Source of the DNA: Chloroflexota bacterium
Lineage (GTDB): Bacteria; Chloroflexota; Anaerolineae; CG2-30-64-16
NCBI GenBank assembly: GCA_026389845.1
Contig: JAPLHB010000054.1
Span: 45,493 to 109,492, forward strand
Reading direction: 5' to 3'
Length of the DNA stretch: 64,000 bases
In this document: in pieces, positions 48,531 to 56,494 of the stretch
Position numbering within the stretch: the stretch's first letter is position 1
How the letters are laid out: each line of letters opens with the position of its first letter
The notes under the pieces: model-generated
What the model was told of the DNA's origin: nothing
What the model saw: the letters and a program-made list of their open reading frames with translations, nothing else
Databases searched by the model: none
Translations under genes and position numbers: made by a program

Positions 48531-48555
48531 ATTAGCATTCACGGAGAACCCAACG

Positions 48556-49758
48556 TTGGCTACTCGTCAAGAACGCATGTGGGAACACATTCGCGCCGAT
48601 CAGGCGCTGCGACAGGTTCGTAAGGAAAAGAGGGACGCACCGCGGGAAGAACGGGTGCGCCACAAGGACTGGGTCTCGCAGTTCGGGGAGGACGGCGAGG
48701 CTTTCGACGATCTCGCCCTCCCCGACGTGGAACGCGTGGTGCCGCTCGGCGAGCGGGAGCGCAAGCGCGCCAACCTGGTCCGCGCCCAGAGCAGCCCGGC
48801 CACAGCGAGCGAAGGCAACACCCTCGCCGGCCGCGGCCATGAGACCGTGAGCGACCGCGGCATCGTGGTGGAGGTCAGCACCGGCCTCTGCAGGGTGAGC
48901 ATCGCGGGGGAAGAGGCGCTGCTCTGCGAAATCCGCCGCTCGTTGACCGCGCGCGACACCGGCTACACCAACGTCGTTGCCGTTGGGGACGAGGTGTGGG
49001 TCTCGCACAACGGCAGCGGACGCGGCATGGTGGAAGGGGTGCGCCCCCGCCGGAGCGCGCTGGCCCGCCCCGATCCGTTTTACGGCCACCTGCGGCAGGT
49101 GATCGTCGCAAACGTGGATCAACTGCTGATCGTCGCCGCGTGGCGCGAGCCGGCGCTATGGCCTGAGTTAGTGGATCGTTATCTGATCGCCGCCGCACGC
49201 AATCGGCTGGCGCCGATCATCTGCGTGAATAAGGTGGACCTGGCCGCCGATCCCGCGGAACCGGCCGCCGGCCTGAGGCCGTGGCTGGCCGCGGGCTATC
49301 CCGTGATCTTCACAAGCGCACAGACGGGCGCGGGGATCGCGGAGCTACGCACCGCGCTGATGGGCCGGACGACCGCGCTGGCGGGGCTGTCAGGCGTGGG
49401 CAAATCGTCGCTGCTGGCGGCCGTGCAGCCGGGCCTCAACCTGCGCACCAGCGAAGTCAGCGACCGCCGCCACGAAGGGCGGCACACGACGACACAGTCC
49501 ACACTGCACCCGCTGGACGACGGCGGCTTCGTGGTGGACACGCCCGGCATCCGCGAGTTCGGGCTGAGCGGTCTGAGCCGCCGCGAGCTGGCGGGCTTCT
49601 ACCCGGAGATCGCGCCGCTGGCCGATCGCTGCCAGTTCGCCGACTGCTCGCACACGCGGGAGCCGGGCTGCGCCGTCCGGTTCGCGGTGCGCGAAGGCCG
49701 CGTGGCGGCAGTGCGGTATGAGGCCTACCGGAAGATCTATCGCGATCTGCCGGGGTAA
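48556..49758 (+). CDS. rsgA: Small ribosomal subunit biogenesis GTPase RsgA
   Basis: The 400-residue protein is a circularly permuted GTPase that checks 30S maturation. An OB-fold (VSTGLCRVSIAGEEALLCEIR and later) precedes G4 (VNKVD), G1 (GLSGVGKSSLL) and G3 (VDTPGIREFGL) in the permuted order, and a zinc knuckle CQFADCSHTREPGC ends it. An extra charged N-terminal tail of about 90 residues is unusual. The start is TTG 48556 with GGAG at 9 nt; ATG 48577 is an alternative. It follows a leader with a mini-ORF and two terminators, suggesting attenuation control. Confidence 0.94.
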   Translation: MATRQERMWEHIRADQALRQVRKEKRDAPREERVRHKDWVSQFGEDGEAFDDLALPDVERVVPLGERERKRANLVRAQSSPATASEGNTLAGRGHETVSDRGIVVEVSTGLCRVSIAGEEALLCEIRRSLTARDTGYTNVVAVGDEVWVSHNGSGRGMVEGVRPRRSALARPDPFYGHLRQVIVANVDQLLIVAAWREPALWPELVDRYLIAAARNRLAPIICVNKVDLAADPAEPAAGLRPWLAAGYPVIFTSAQTGAGIAELRTALMGRTTALAGLSGVGKSSLLAAVQPGLNLRTSEVSDRRHEGRHTTTQSTLHPLDDGGFVVDTPGIREFGLSGLSRRELAGFYPEIAPLADRCQFADCSHTREPGCAVRFAVREGRVAAVRYEAYRKIYRDLPG

Positions 49759-49769
49759 GATCGCCCCCT

Positions 49770-49802
49770 ACGTGCCAGGCACTTCGGAAGTGCCTGGCAC
49801 GT
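49770..49802. repeat. Perfect palindrome ACGTGCCAGGCACTT, intergenic copy
   Basis: ACGTGCCAGGCACTT and AAGTGCCTGGCACGT flank a CGG centre just downstream of rsgA. It is the same element as the in-frame insertion of aroC (30003-30035). Confidence 0.9.
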
Positions 49803-49880
49803 GCAGTGATTCTCCCCGTCATTTTCCCACTCCATCCCACCCATGCTAAAATAGCCACAAACGCTACCCGGGGAAGTGGT

Positions 49881-50606
49881 ATGGACCTGTACATCATTCG
49901 TCATGCGCAATCCACGAACAACGCACTGGCTGACGACCGTCAACGCGTCTGCGATCCATTGCTGACCGACACGGGGCTACGGCAGATCGAGCTGCTGGCG
50001 GCCCATCTGGCCGATGGCGTCAACAAGGACCCGCGCTGGCTGTCCAGCTCGAGCGGGAGCAACCGTCAAAACGGCCGCGGGTATCATCTCACTCGGCTCT
50101 ATTGCAGCGCCATGCGTCGGGCGCTGCTGACTGCGCAGCCGGTCGGGTTGGCACTGGGGTTGACGCCGGAGGTCTGGGTGGACATCCACGAGGCCGGCGG
50201 CATGTGGCTTGATCACGGCGAGCCGATCGGCGTCCGCGGCTATGGGGGCATCGGCCGCGCGGAGCTGCTGGCCGAATTTCCCGGCTATGCTGTACCGAAG
50301 AATCTGACTGAGCAGGGCTGGTGGCATGGCGACCGTGAAGATGACACCGCCGCAGCCGCACGCGCCATCCGCGTGGCCGACACCCTGCGCAGTTGGGCCA
50401 CGCGGGACGAGCGCATCGCCATCATCACCCACGGCGCGTTCAGCGACTTCTTGCTGCGCAACCTGCTCGGCCAGCCGCCGGCGTGGCCCATCTTCTATCA
50501 CCTGAACAACACCAGCATCTCGCTGATCCGCTTCCGCGCCAACGGCGAGATCAGCGTCCGCTATCTGAATCGAGTGGAGCACCTGCCGCCGGAGATGCTG
50601 ACGTGA
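49881..50606 (+). CDS. Histidine phosphatase (phosphoglycerate mutase-like)
   Basis: The 241-residue protein has the phospho-histidine motif RHAQS at residues 6-10, basic residues of the pocket in YCSAMRRALLTAQ, and the second catalytic His in IITHGAFSDFLLRNLL. It belongs to branch 1 histidine phosphatases; the natural substrate may be a sugar phosphate. Its stop overlaps the start of the GH13 gene (TGATG), implying coupled synthesis and a link with glucan metabolism. Confidence 0.9.
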   Translation: MDLYIIRHAQSTNNALADDRQRVCDPLLTDTGLRQIELLAAHLADGVNKDPRWLSSSSGSNRQNGRGYHLTRLYCSAMRRALLTAQPVGLALGLTPEVWVDIHEAGGMWLDHGEPIGVRGYGGIGRAELLAEFPGYAVPKNLTEQGWWHGDREDDTAAAARAIRVADTLRSWATRDERIAIITHGAFSDFLLRNLLGQPPAWPIFYHLNNTSISLIRFRANGEISVRYLNRVEHLPPEMLT

Positions 50607-52501
50607 TGTCCGATCTACCCTATCTGGCCTCTATCCACCACGACGGCTCGTGGCGCTACGTCAGGACGGCCGCGGGCCGCGACCCCCGGCTGGGCGATGA
50701 AGTCACCATCCGCCTGCGCATCGGTCTCGACGCGCCGATCGAGCGCGTTCTGCTCCGGACCTGTCCCGATGGCGAGCAGCAGCTCACCGAGATGCTGCCG
50801 AGCGAAGACCGCGCCTGTCGTTGGTGGCAGATCACGCTCCGCTTGACCATGCCCGTGACCGGCTATCGGTTTCTGATCTTGGCGAATGACGGCGCGTGGT
50901 GGTACAACGGCGCCGGCCCGCAGCGCCACTGCCCCACCGATGCCGAGGATTTTCGGCTCCTGGCCGACACTGCCGCGCCGACCTGGGTACGCGCGAGCGT
51001 CTTCTACCAGATCTTCCCCGACCGTTTCGCGGACGGCGACCCGAGCAACAACGTGCGGGACGGCGAATGGGCGTATCGTGACTTTCGTTCGAGCGCGCGG
51101 GGGTGGGGGCAGCCACCCACGACCGGGTGCCAGGCGATGCTGGAGTTCTACGGCGGCGACCTGCAAGGGATCGCCCAGAAGCTCGACTACCTGTCAGGCC
51201 TCGGCGTCAACGCGCTCTACCTCAACCCGATCTTCACCGCGTACACCAACCACCGCTACGACGTGGTGGATTATGGCAACGTAGACCCGCACCTGGGCGG
51301 CAACGCGGCCCTGGCCGAACTGCGCACGCGTCTGGCCGAACGCGACATGCGCTACATCCTGGACATCGTGCCCAATCATTGCGGCTTCCTGCACCCCTGG
51401 TTCCTGGCCGCACAGGCCGATCCGGCCGTGCCGGCCGCCGAGTTCTTCACTTTCCGGCAGCACACCGACGATTTCGAAGCCTGGCTGGGGGTGAAAAGCC
51501 TGCCCAAGCTCAATTACCGGAGCGCGAGACTGCGGGAGACGATCTACGCCGGGCCGGATGCGGTCTTTCGCCGCTGGCTGCGTCCGCCCCATGCGGCCGA
51601 CGGCTGGCGGATTGACGTGGCGAACATGCTCGGCCGCCAGGGCGCGGATCAACTGGGCACGGAGGTCGCCCAGGGCATCCGCCGGGCGGTGAAAGAGGAG
51701 AATTCCGAAGCGTATCTGCTGGGCGAGCACTTTTTCGACGCATCCGCACAGCTCCAGGGCGATTGCTGGGACGCCGCCATGAACTATGCGGGCTTCAGCC
51801 AGCCGGTCTGGTATTGGCTGAGCCGGTTCGGCGTAAATCAGCACGGTGAGCCGCGCAGCGTCACGTCGGACGCGGCCTGGCCCACGGCCGCGCTGGCCGA
51901 CACCTGGCAGGCTTACCGCGCGGCCATCCCCTGGCAGATCGCCCGGCAGCAGTTCAACCTGCTCGGCAGCCACGACACCCGGCGCATCCTCGCCACAGTC
52001 GGCGGCGATGCGGCGCGCAACCGGCTGGCCGCGGGGCTGCTCTTCACCTACGTCGGCGTGCCGTGCGTTTACTATGGCGACGAGATCGGCCTGGGCGGCG
52101 CGGACGAGGCGGCGACGCGCCTCTGCATGACCTGGGATGCGGCCGCGTGGGACGCCGAGTTGCGTGCGTTCTACCGGAAGCTCATCCATCTCCGCCGCAC
52201 GTCGCCCGCACTGATCGAAGGCGGGTTCCAAATACTCGCTATCGAAGAGGACACGCTGGCCTATCTGCGCGACACGGACGAGGAGCGGATCATCGTTGTG
52301 GCGAACCGAGGCCCCGCCGCGCGGCCAGCCGGCCCCTTGCCGGTGGCGCACGGTGCGATCGCGGATGGAACGGAGTTCACCGAGCTATTCAGCGGCCGAC
52401 GCGCGAGGGTGGAGGGGGGCTGTCTGCCGCTGCCGGAGGTGGCCGCGGGGGTGGCACTCTGGCGCGCTTCGGGCCAAAGGACGCATTCGGGGTCAGCGTA
52501 A
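50606..52501 (+). CDS. GH13 alpha-amylase family protein (maltodextrin glucosidase/neopullulanase-like)
   Basis: The 631-residue cytoplasmic enzyme has an N-terminal beta-sandwich (about residues 1-120), followed by the catalytic barrel starting VFYQIFPDRFADGDPSNN, as in MalZ and cyclodextrinase subfamilies. The four conserved regions are DIVPNH, GWRIDVANML (nucleophile Asp), LLGEHFFD (acid Glu) and LLGSHDTRR. No signal peptide is present, so it should act on imported or stored maltodextrins. It is translationally coupled to the histidine phosphatase. ATG 50606 was chosen because it overlaps that stop. Confidence 0.93.
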   Translation: MSDLPYLASIHHDGSWRYVRTAAGRDPRLGDEVTIRLRIGLDAPIERVLLRTCPDGEQQLTEMLPSEDRACRWWQITLRLTMPVTGYRFLILANDGAWWYNGAGPQRHCPTDAEDFRLLADTAAPTWVRASVFYQIFPDRFADGDPSNNVRDGEWAYRDFRSSARGWGQPPTTGCQAMLEFYGGDLQGIAQKLDYLSGLGVNALYLNPIFTAYTNHRYDVVDYGNVDPHLGGNAALAELRTRLAERDMRYILDIVPNHCGFLHPWFLAAQADPAVPAAEFFTFRQHTDDFEAWLGVKSLPKLNYRSARLRETIYAGPDAVFRRWLRPPHAADGWRIDVANMLGRQGADQLGTEVAQGIRRAVKEENSEAYLLGEHFFDASAQLQGDCWDAAMNYAGFSQPVWYWLSRFGVNQHGEPRSVTSDAAWPTAALADTWQAYRAAIPWQIARQQFNLLGSHDTRRILATVGGDAARNRLAAGLLFTYVGVPCVYYGDEIGLGGADEAATRLCMTWDAAAWDAELRAFYRKLIHLRRTSPALIEGGFQILAIEEDTLAYLRDTDEERIIVVANRGPAARPAGPLPVAHGAIADGTEFTELFSGRRARVEGGCLPLPEVAAGVALWRASGQRTHSGSA

Positions 52502-52503
52502 GC

Positions 52504-52733
52504 GAATAGAACAACGAATCCAGGGATGCACCGAAGCGGGTTCGCTCGGGTTCGCTTCATCCGGCCGATTCGTTGTTCGGGTGCAACTGGCGGTTACGCT
52601 CCCACGTCAACTCGTCGGTATAGTGCGTTAGGCGCGGCAGGCGTTGTCCCCGTTTGATCGCGCTCATGGTGCGCAAGCCGTAGCGAATCAACGCCGCCGC
52701 GTTCGGTCAATCCTCAGATTCGTTGTTCTATTC
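52504..52733 (+). mobile_element. 230-bp element bounded by 17-bp perfect inverted repeats
   Basis: GAATAGAACAACGAATC (52504-52520) and its exact inverse GATTCGTTGTTCTATTC (52717-52733) bracket a stretch without a long gene. A third partial copy GATTCGTTGTTC lies at 52566-52577. It occupies much of the 740-bp gap behind the amylase gene. A small minus-strand ORF lies inside. It could be a MITE or a decayed transposon. Confidence 0.5.
52557..52667 (-). CDS. Small ORF within the inverted-repeat element (36 aa)
   Basis: The minus-strand frame from ATG 52667 encodes MSAIKRGQRLPRLTHYTDEL, then WERNRQLHPNN and stops. The open frame extends 14 codons further upstream as NAAALIRYGLRT. The amino acid mix looks protein-like, but no clear ribosome-binding site is seen; it may be the surviving tail of a larger protein. 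Confidence 0.35.
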   Translation of the reverse strand: MSAIKRGQRLPRLTHYTDELTWERNRQLHPNNESAG

Positions 52734-52840
52734 CAACAACGAGTTCTCAAAACTCGTCGCGCGACTTGTAAGAAACCGACCCTCCATCTCCCTCATTTAC
52801 TTAAGCGAGGGACTCGGGGGGCTCTCGCGTTCTCACCTCC

Positions 52841-52888
52841 GCGAAGCTGTTGCTGGCATGCGTGCCCACAACAGCTTCGCTCTTTTTT
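52841..52888 (+). terminator. Strong intrinsic terminator
   Basis: GCGAAGCTGTTG and CAACAGCTTCGC form a perfect 12-bp stem, followed by TCTTTTTT. The 110 bp between the inverted-repeat element and this hairpin hold no recognised gene. It could end the phosphatase-amylase transcript. Confidence 0.85.
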
Positions 52889-52900
52889 GGCACCGGCTCG

Positions 52901-52930
52901 TTGGGCCATGCCGCCGGGCTATGCTACAAT
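52901..52930 (+). promoter_or_regulatory. Possible promoter upstream of the tandem repeats
   Basis: TTGGGC (52901-52906) and TACAAT (52925-52930) are 18 nt apart. It is the only promoter-like site between the terminator and the GyrA-like gene, and would place the 82-bp repeats in the leader. Confidence 0.4.
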
Positions 52931-52939
52931 GTCACGCGT

Positions 52940-53185
52940 GTTGTAGGGGCGGGTTTCTCCGCATCAACGGTGAGCTTGCCGTCACAGCACTGCTGCCATA
53001 CCAGGCAGACCTGCGTTAACGGTTGTAAGGGCGGGTTTCTCCGCATCAACGGTGAGCTTGCCGTCACAGCACTGCTGCCATACCAGGCAGACCTACGTTA
53101 GCGGTTGTAGGGGCGGGTTTCTCCGCATCAACGGTGAGCTTGCCGTCACAGCACTGCTGCTATACCAGACAGACCTGCGTTAACG
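52940..53185 (+). repeat. Three tandem 82-bp repeats
   Basis: Copies begin at 52940, 53022 and 53104 with GTTGTARGGGCGGGTTTCTC and are nearly identical. The array ends in an inverted GGCAAACCCGCCCCTAC at about 53185-53202. No spacers separate the units, so it is not a CRISPR. It lies directly before the GyrA-like gene. Confidence 0.9.
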
Positions 53186-53238
53186 GCGGCAAACCCGCCC
53201 CTACGCTTGGAATACACCCGAACGAACAGGAGAAATCC

Positions 53239-54294
53239 ATGACCCTCCCACGCCCCGACCTCGCCGGTATTTCGCCGGAGGTTCAGGCCTACATTGAATC
53301 GCTCGAAGCCGATCTGGAGCGCCTGGCAAGACCTGTCAGGTCTGCGAGACCTGACAGGTCTGACGAGATCGAAGAGCCGCCATCCGAACCGTCCGAGCCA
53401 CCGACGACGTTCAACCTGATCACCGTCAGCGCGGGCGGCTGGATCAAGCGCACGCCGCGACATTTGTACGACCGCCAACGCCGCGGGGGCATGGGCATCT
53501 TCGACCTGGACGTACCGGAAGAAGACGCGCCCGCGTTTTTGGTGAATGCCGACATCGGTCAGGCGTTGGTGCTCGTCACCAGCCAGGGCCGCGCATTCCC
53601 ACTGCCGGTAAGCCAATTGGCCGAGGCGCCGATCCGGGCGCGCGGCGAGGCGCTGAGCCCGATCCCTTTCATGCCCGGCGAGCGCCTGGCGGCGGTCTTC
53701 CCTGCCCAGGAAAGCGGCTACCTGATCCTGGTGACGGTGCGCGGGCAGGTGCGCCGGCTGCGTTATCACTACTTCGGCAAGAACCTCCAACCCGGCACGA
53801 TCCTCTATGACGTGCGGGAAGGCGGCGCGCCGGCCGCGTTCTGCTGGTCGGCCGGCGACGGCGGCGATCTGTTCATTGCCACGGCCACGGGCAACGGCAT
53901 CCGCTTCGCCGAGAGCCAGGTGCCCGTGCGCGGCTGCCTGGGCATTCGCGTGCACCCGGACGACGCGGTGGTGGGTGTAGCTTCCGTGAGGGAGGAGAGC
54001 GGCGTCTTTCTGCTCAGCAACGACGGCAAGGGCACGATCCGCCAGATGGCCGGCTTCAGCAAGAACAAAGAGCCGGGCAGCGGCGGCAAGGTCGCCATGA
54101 AGGCCGATCGGCTGATCGGCGCGGCGCTCGTGGGGGAAGGCGACGACATCTTCGTCATCTCGCGACTCAGCAAGATCATCCGCTTCTCGGCGGACGAAGT
54201 GCCGGCCAAAGAGGGCGTGGTGCAGGGGGTCAACTGCATGGCTCTCCGCGCCGACGAATGCACTGCGTTGGCGGTGTGCACGATGTCATTCTGA
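53239..54294 (+). CDS. Orphan DNA gyrase A C-terminal (beta-pinwheel) domain protein
   Basis: The 351-residue protein has a helical start, an acidic linker and then a six-bladed beta-pinwheel as in GyrA/ParC C-terminal domains, with no breakage-reunion domain or catalytic Tyr. Residues 80-86 read QRRGGMG, a near-perfect GyrA box (QRRGGKG), and blade strands such as LVLVTSQGRAFPL, LILVTVRGQVRRL, GVFLLSNDGKGTIRQ and DIFVISRLSKIIRF follow. A free-standing DNA-wrapping module could modulate supercoiling or form part of a divided topoisomerase. Residues 31-41 come from a palindromic repeat and the last codons (Met-Ser-Phe-stop) from the end of a MITE-like copy. ATG 53239 follows AGGAGAAATCC. Confidence 0.88.
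   Translation: MTLPRPDLAGISPEVQAYIESLEADLERLARPVRSARPDRSDEIEEPPSEPSEPPTTFNLITVSAGGWIKRTPRHLYDRQRRGGMGIFDLDVPEEDAPAFLVNADIGQALVLVTSQGRAFPLPVSQLAEAPIRARGEALSPIPFMPGERLAAVFPAQESGYLILVTVRGQVRRLRYHYFGKNLQPGTILYDVREGGAPAAFCWSAGDGGDLFIATATGNGIRFAESQVPVRGCLGIRVHPDDAVVGVASVREESGVFLLSNDGKGTIRQMAGFSKNKEPGSGGKVAMKADRLIGAALVGEGDDIFVISRLSKIIRFSADEVPAKEGVVQGVNCMALRADECTALAVCTMSF
53329..53361. repeat. Palindrome AGACCTGTCAGGTCT inside the GyrA-like gene
   Basis: AGACCTGTCAGGTCT, a GCG centre and AGACCTGACAGGTCT are translated as Pro-Val-Arg-Ser-Ala-Arg-Pro-Asp-Arg-Ser between the helical start and the acidic linker. Confidence 0.85.
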
Positions 54295-54419
54295 GGAGCG
54301 GTTTTTGCGATCGCGAAGCATCCTGTGGACGAAGAATCTCGTTTTGCGCGCGGCCGAGATTCTTCGCTGGTATCACGCCGTTACGAAAGAGTTGGGGTAG
54401 ACCCGCTCAGAATGACAGG
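54286..54419 (+). repeat. MITE-like element, copy 4
   Basis: The element begins with TGTCATTCTGAGGAGCGG, which contains the stop of the GyrA-like gene, carries inverted AAGAATCTCG/CGAGATTCTTCGC arms and ends CCCGCTCAGAATGACAGG. Confidence 0.8.
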
Positions 54420-54501
54420 CAATGAGTAACAAGCTGCACGCTAGCGCCGAAAAGACTGGGCGTGACTTCGCGTGTCTTCGCGGGCAAAGAGAAGTTGTCA
54501 C

Positions 54502-56307
54502 ATGCATGCACTGAAACGGCTCTTCGGCTTCCTGGGACCCTATTGGAAGCCCTTGATCGCCACCTCTATCTTGATCGTCGGCTACACCATCCTCAGCTTG
54601 CTGCCGCCGCTGTTCCAGCGGCAGATCGTGGATGGGGTGATCGGCGGACGTGACCTGTCGCACCTGGTCGCGCTGGTCGCCGGCATGATCGGCATCTACG
54701 CGCTGTCGGCCGTGCTCAATTTCGGCGACCCGTACCTCCGCCACACGATTGGCGAGAGATTTTTGCTCGACCTGCGCGTCCGCATCTACGAGCATCTGCA
54801 GCGGCTCTCGCTCTCGTTTTTCGAGCGCACTTCCACCGGCGAGCTGATGTCGCGGGTGAGCAACGACGTGAACGCGCTGGAGCAGTTCGTCACCCACGGC
54901 ACGATCCTCTCCGCGGTGGCTGCGCTGCGGCTGATCGGCTCGGCGGCCGTGCTCTTTGCGCTGGAATGGCGGCTGGCGCTGATCGCGTTGATCCCCGTGC
55001 CGCTCATCGCGCTGGCGCTGCGTCGCTTCAACCGCTTCGTCCGGCCCATCTACCGCCGCGTGCGCGACCGGCTGGGCGACATCAACGCCCGGCTCCAAGA
55101 CGACCTGGCCGGCATCCGGGTGATCCAGGCGTTCGGCCAGGAGGCTGCGGAGCTGGCGCGCTTCAGCAAAGTCAGCCAGGTGTACTATCGCGAACGGGTC
55201 AGCTCGATCCGCTCGTGGTCCACCTTCTTCCCGGCGATCGAGTTCATGTCGGCGCTGGGCGGCGTGCTGGTGCTGGGCGCGGGCGCATGGATGGTAGTCC
55301 GGGGGCAGCTCACGCTCGGTACGCTGGTCGCATTCCTTTCGTACATCGTCGCGTTCTACGAGCCGGTGCGCCGGCTGACCGATGTGGACAACATCTTCCA
55401 GCAGGCCATTGCGGCGGCCGAGCGCATCTTCGAGCTGTTCGACCAGACGCCAGACATTCAAGACGCGGCGGACGCGGTCGCGCTGGGGCAACTCCGAGGC
55501 GAAGTGAGCTTCCAAGACGTGCACTTCCGCTACGGCGTCACCCCCCGACAAGTCGGGGACTCCGGCTTGCCGGACTCGTCCGGTAAGCCTGGCACTGGCA
55601 TCTCGGAAGAGCCGGAAGTTCTGCACGACGTAGACTTCCACATGGCGCCAGGCGAGGTGGTCGCGCTGGTGGGGCCGAGCGGCGCGGGCAAGACCAGCAT
55701 CGCCAACCTGCTCTGCCGCTTCTATGATCCCACCCACGGCCGCGTGCAGGTGGACGGCCACGATCTGCGCACGGTGCAACTCCGCTCGCTGCGCCGGCAG
55801 GTAGCCGTGGTGCTGCAAGACACCTTCCTGTTCAACGCCAGCGTGCGGGAGAACCTGCTCTACGGCAAGCCGGACGCGACCGGCGAGGAGCTGGTCGCCG
55901 CCGCGAAAGCCGCCTACGCCCACGAGTTCATCGTGACCATGCCGAACGGCTACGACACCGAGATCGGCGAGCGCGGGGTGAAGCTGAGCGGCGGACAGCG
56001 GCAACGCCTCGCGCTGGCCCGCGCCATCCTGGCCGACCCGCGCATCCTGATCCTGGACGAAGCCACCTCGTCGGTGGACGCCGAGGCCGAATTCCTGATC
56101 CAGCAGGCACTCGAAGAGGTCTTGCGGGGCCGCACCGCGCTGGTCATCGCTCACCGCCTCAGCACCATCCGCAACGCTGACAAAATCATCGCGCTGGACG
56201 GCGGCCGGATTCGCGAGATCGGCAGCCACCATGAGTTGCTGGCCCGCGGCGGGCTGTACAGCCAGCTCTATCAGCGGCAGTTAGAGCTGACGGGGAGCGA
56301 GGGGTAA
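54502..56307 (+). CDS. ABC exporter, fused membrane and ATPase domains
   Basis: The 601-residue half-transporter has six transmembrane helices at residues 1-320 and a nucleotide-binding domain with Walker A GPSGAGKTS, signature LSGGQRQRLALARAI, Walker B ILILDEATS and the H-loop IAHRLS. It belongs to the MsbA/BmrA-like multidrug or lipid exporters and probably works as a homodimer. A repeat-coded insertion at about residues 348-372, from a CCCCGACAAGTCGGGGAC palindrome, lies at the start of the ATPase domain between the first strand pair, upstream of Walker A. ATG 54502 was preferred because the transmembrane domain starts there. Confidence 0.92.
   Translation: MHALKRLFGFLGPYWKPLIATSILIVGYTILSLLPPLFQRQIVDGVIGGRDLSHLVALVAGMIGIYALSAVLNFGDPYLRHTIGERFLLDLRVRIYEHLQRLSLSFFERTSTGELMSRVSNDVNALEQFVTHGTILSAVAALRLIGSAAVLFALEWRLALIALIPVPLIALALRRFNRFVRPIYRRVRDRLGDINARLQDDLAGIRVIQAFGQEAAELARFSKVSQVYYRERVSSIRSWSTFFPAIEFMSALGGVLVLGAGAWMVVRGQLTLGTLVAFLSYIVAFYEPVRRLTDVDNIFQQAIAAAERIFELFDQTPDIQDAADAVALGQLRGEVSFQDVHFRYGVTPRQVGDSGLPDSSGKPGTGISEEPEVLHDVDFHMAPGEVVALVGPSGAGKTSIANLLCRFYDPTHGRVQVDGHDLRTVQLRSLRRQVAVVLQDTFLFNASVRENLLYGKPDATGEELVAAAKAAYAHEFIVTMPNGYDTEIGERGVKLSGGQRQRLALARAILADPRILILDEATSSVDAEAEFLIQQALEEVLRGRTALVIAHRLSTIRNADKIIALDGGRIREIGSHHELLARGGLYSQLYQRQLELTGSEG
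55545..55615. repeat. Palindromic insertion in the ABC exporter gene
   Basis: CCCCGACAAGTCGGGG and CCGGCTTGCCGGACTCGTCCGG are two adjacent palindromes translated in frame as a Gly/Ser/Pro-rich loop just before Walker A. Confidence 0.75.
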
Positions 56308-56363
56308 CATCCGGCGTTTTGCTTGTGGACGATTTGTACCTTTTCTGCGCGCCTGGCCGCAGC

Positions 56364-56391
56364 TTGACAAATAATCAAAAGTGAACATAAT
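56364..56391 (+). promoter_or_regulatory. Promoter of the PHP-AlbA gene
   Basis: TTGACA (56364-56369) and CATAAT (56386-56391) are 16 nt apart in an AT-rich stretch unlike the surrounding GC-rich DNA. Confidence 0.65.
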
Positions 56392-56406
56392 AGACTCATG
56401 AATAAT

Positions 56407-56454
56407 CTTCTTTTCTAAAAGGGGATGGCCCAGCCATCGCCTTCAGAAAAGAAG
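56407..56454 (+). promoter_or_regulatory. Long leader stem-loop before the PHP-AlbA gene
   Basis: CTTCTTTTCT (56407-56416) pairs perfectly with AGAAAAGAAG (56445-56454) and an inner GATGGC/GCCATC stem sits on top. It lies in the transcribed leader. There is no U-tract behind it, so a stability or regulatory hairpin is more likely than a terminator. Confidence 0.5.
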
Positions 56455-56494
56455 TCCATTTCGTGATTCAAGAAAGGAGACAACGTACTATAAC

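Noticed and set aside
50393..50605. Extended N-terminus of the GH13 gene
   Set aside because: The longer frame overlaps the histidine phosphatase gene; ATG 50606 overlapping that stop gives a family-like start.
52723..52946. Frame starting with TTG between the inverted-repeat element and the tandem repeats
   Set aside because: It runs through a strong intrinsic terminator and then into the tandem repeats, lacks a ribosome-binding site and has no recognised relatives.
52940..53202. Possible CRISPR array
   Set aside because: The 82-bp units are directly adjacent without unique spacers, only three in number, and no cas genes are in the window.
54373..56232. 619-codon frame antisense to the ABC exporter
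   Set aside because: It is a shadow of the exporter gene; the plus strand has all ABC motifs in order.
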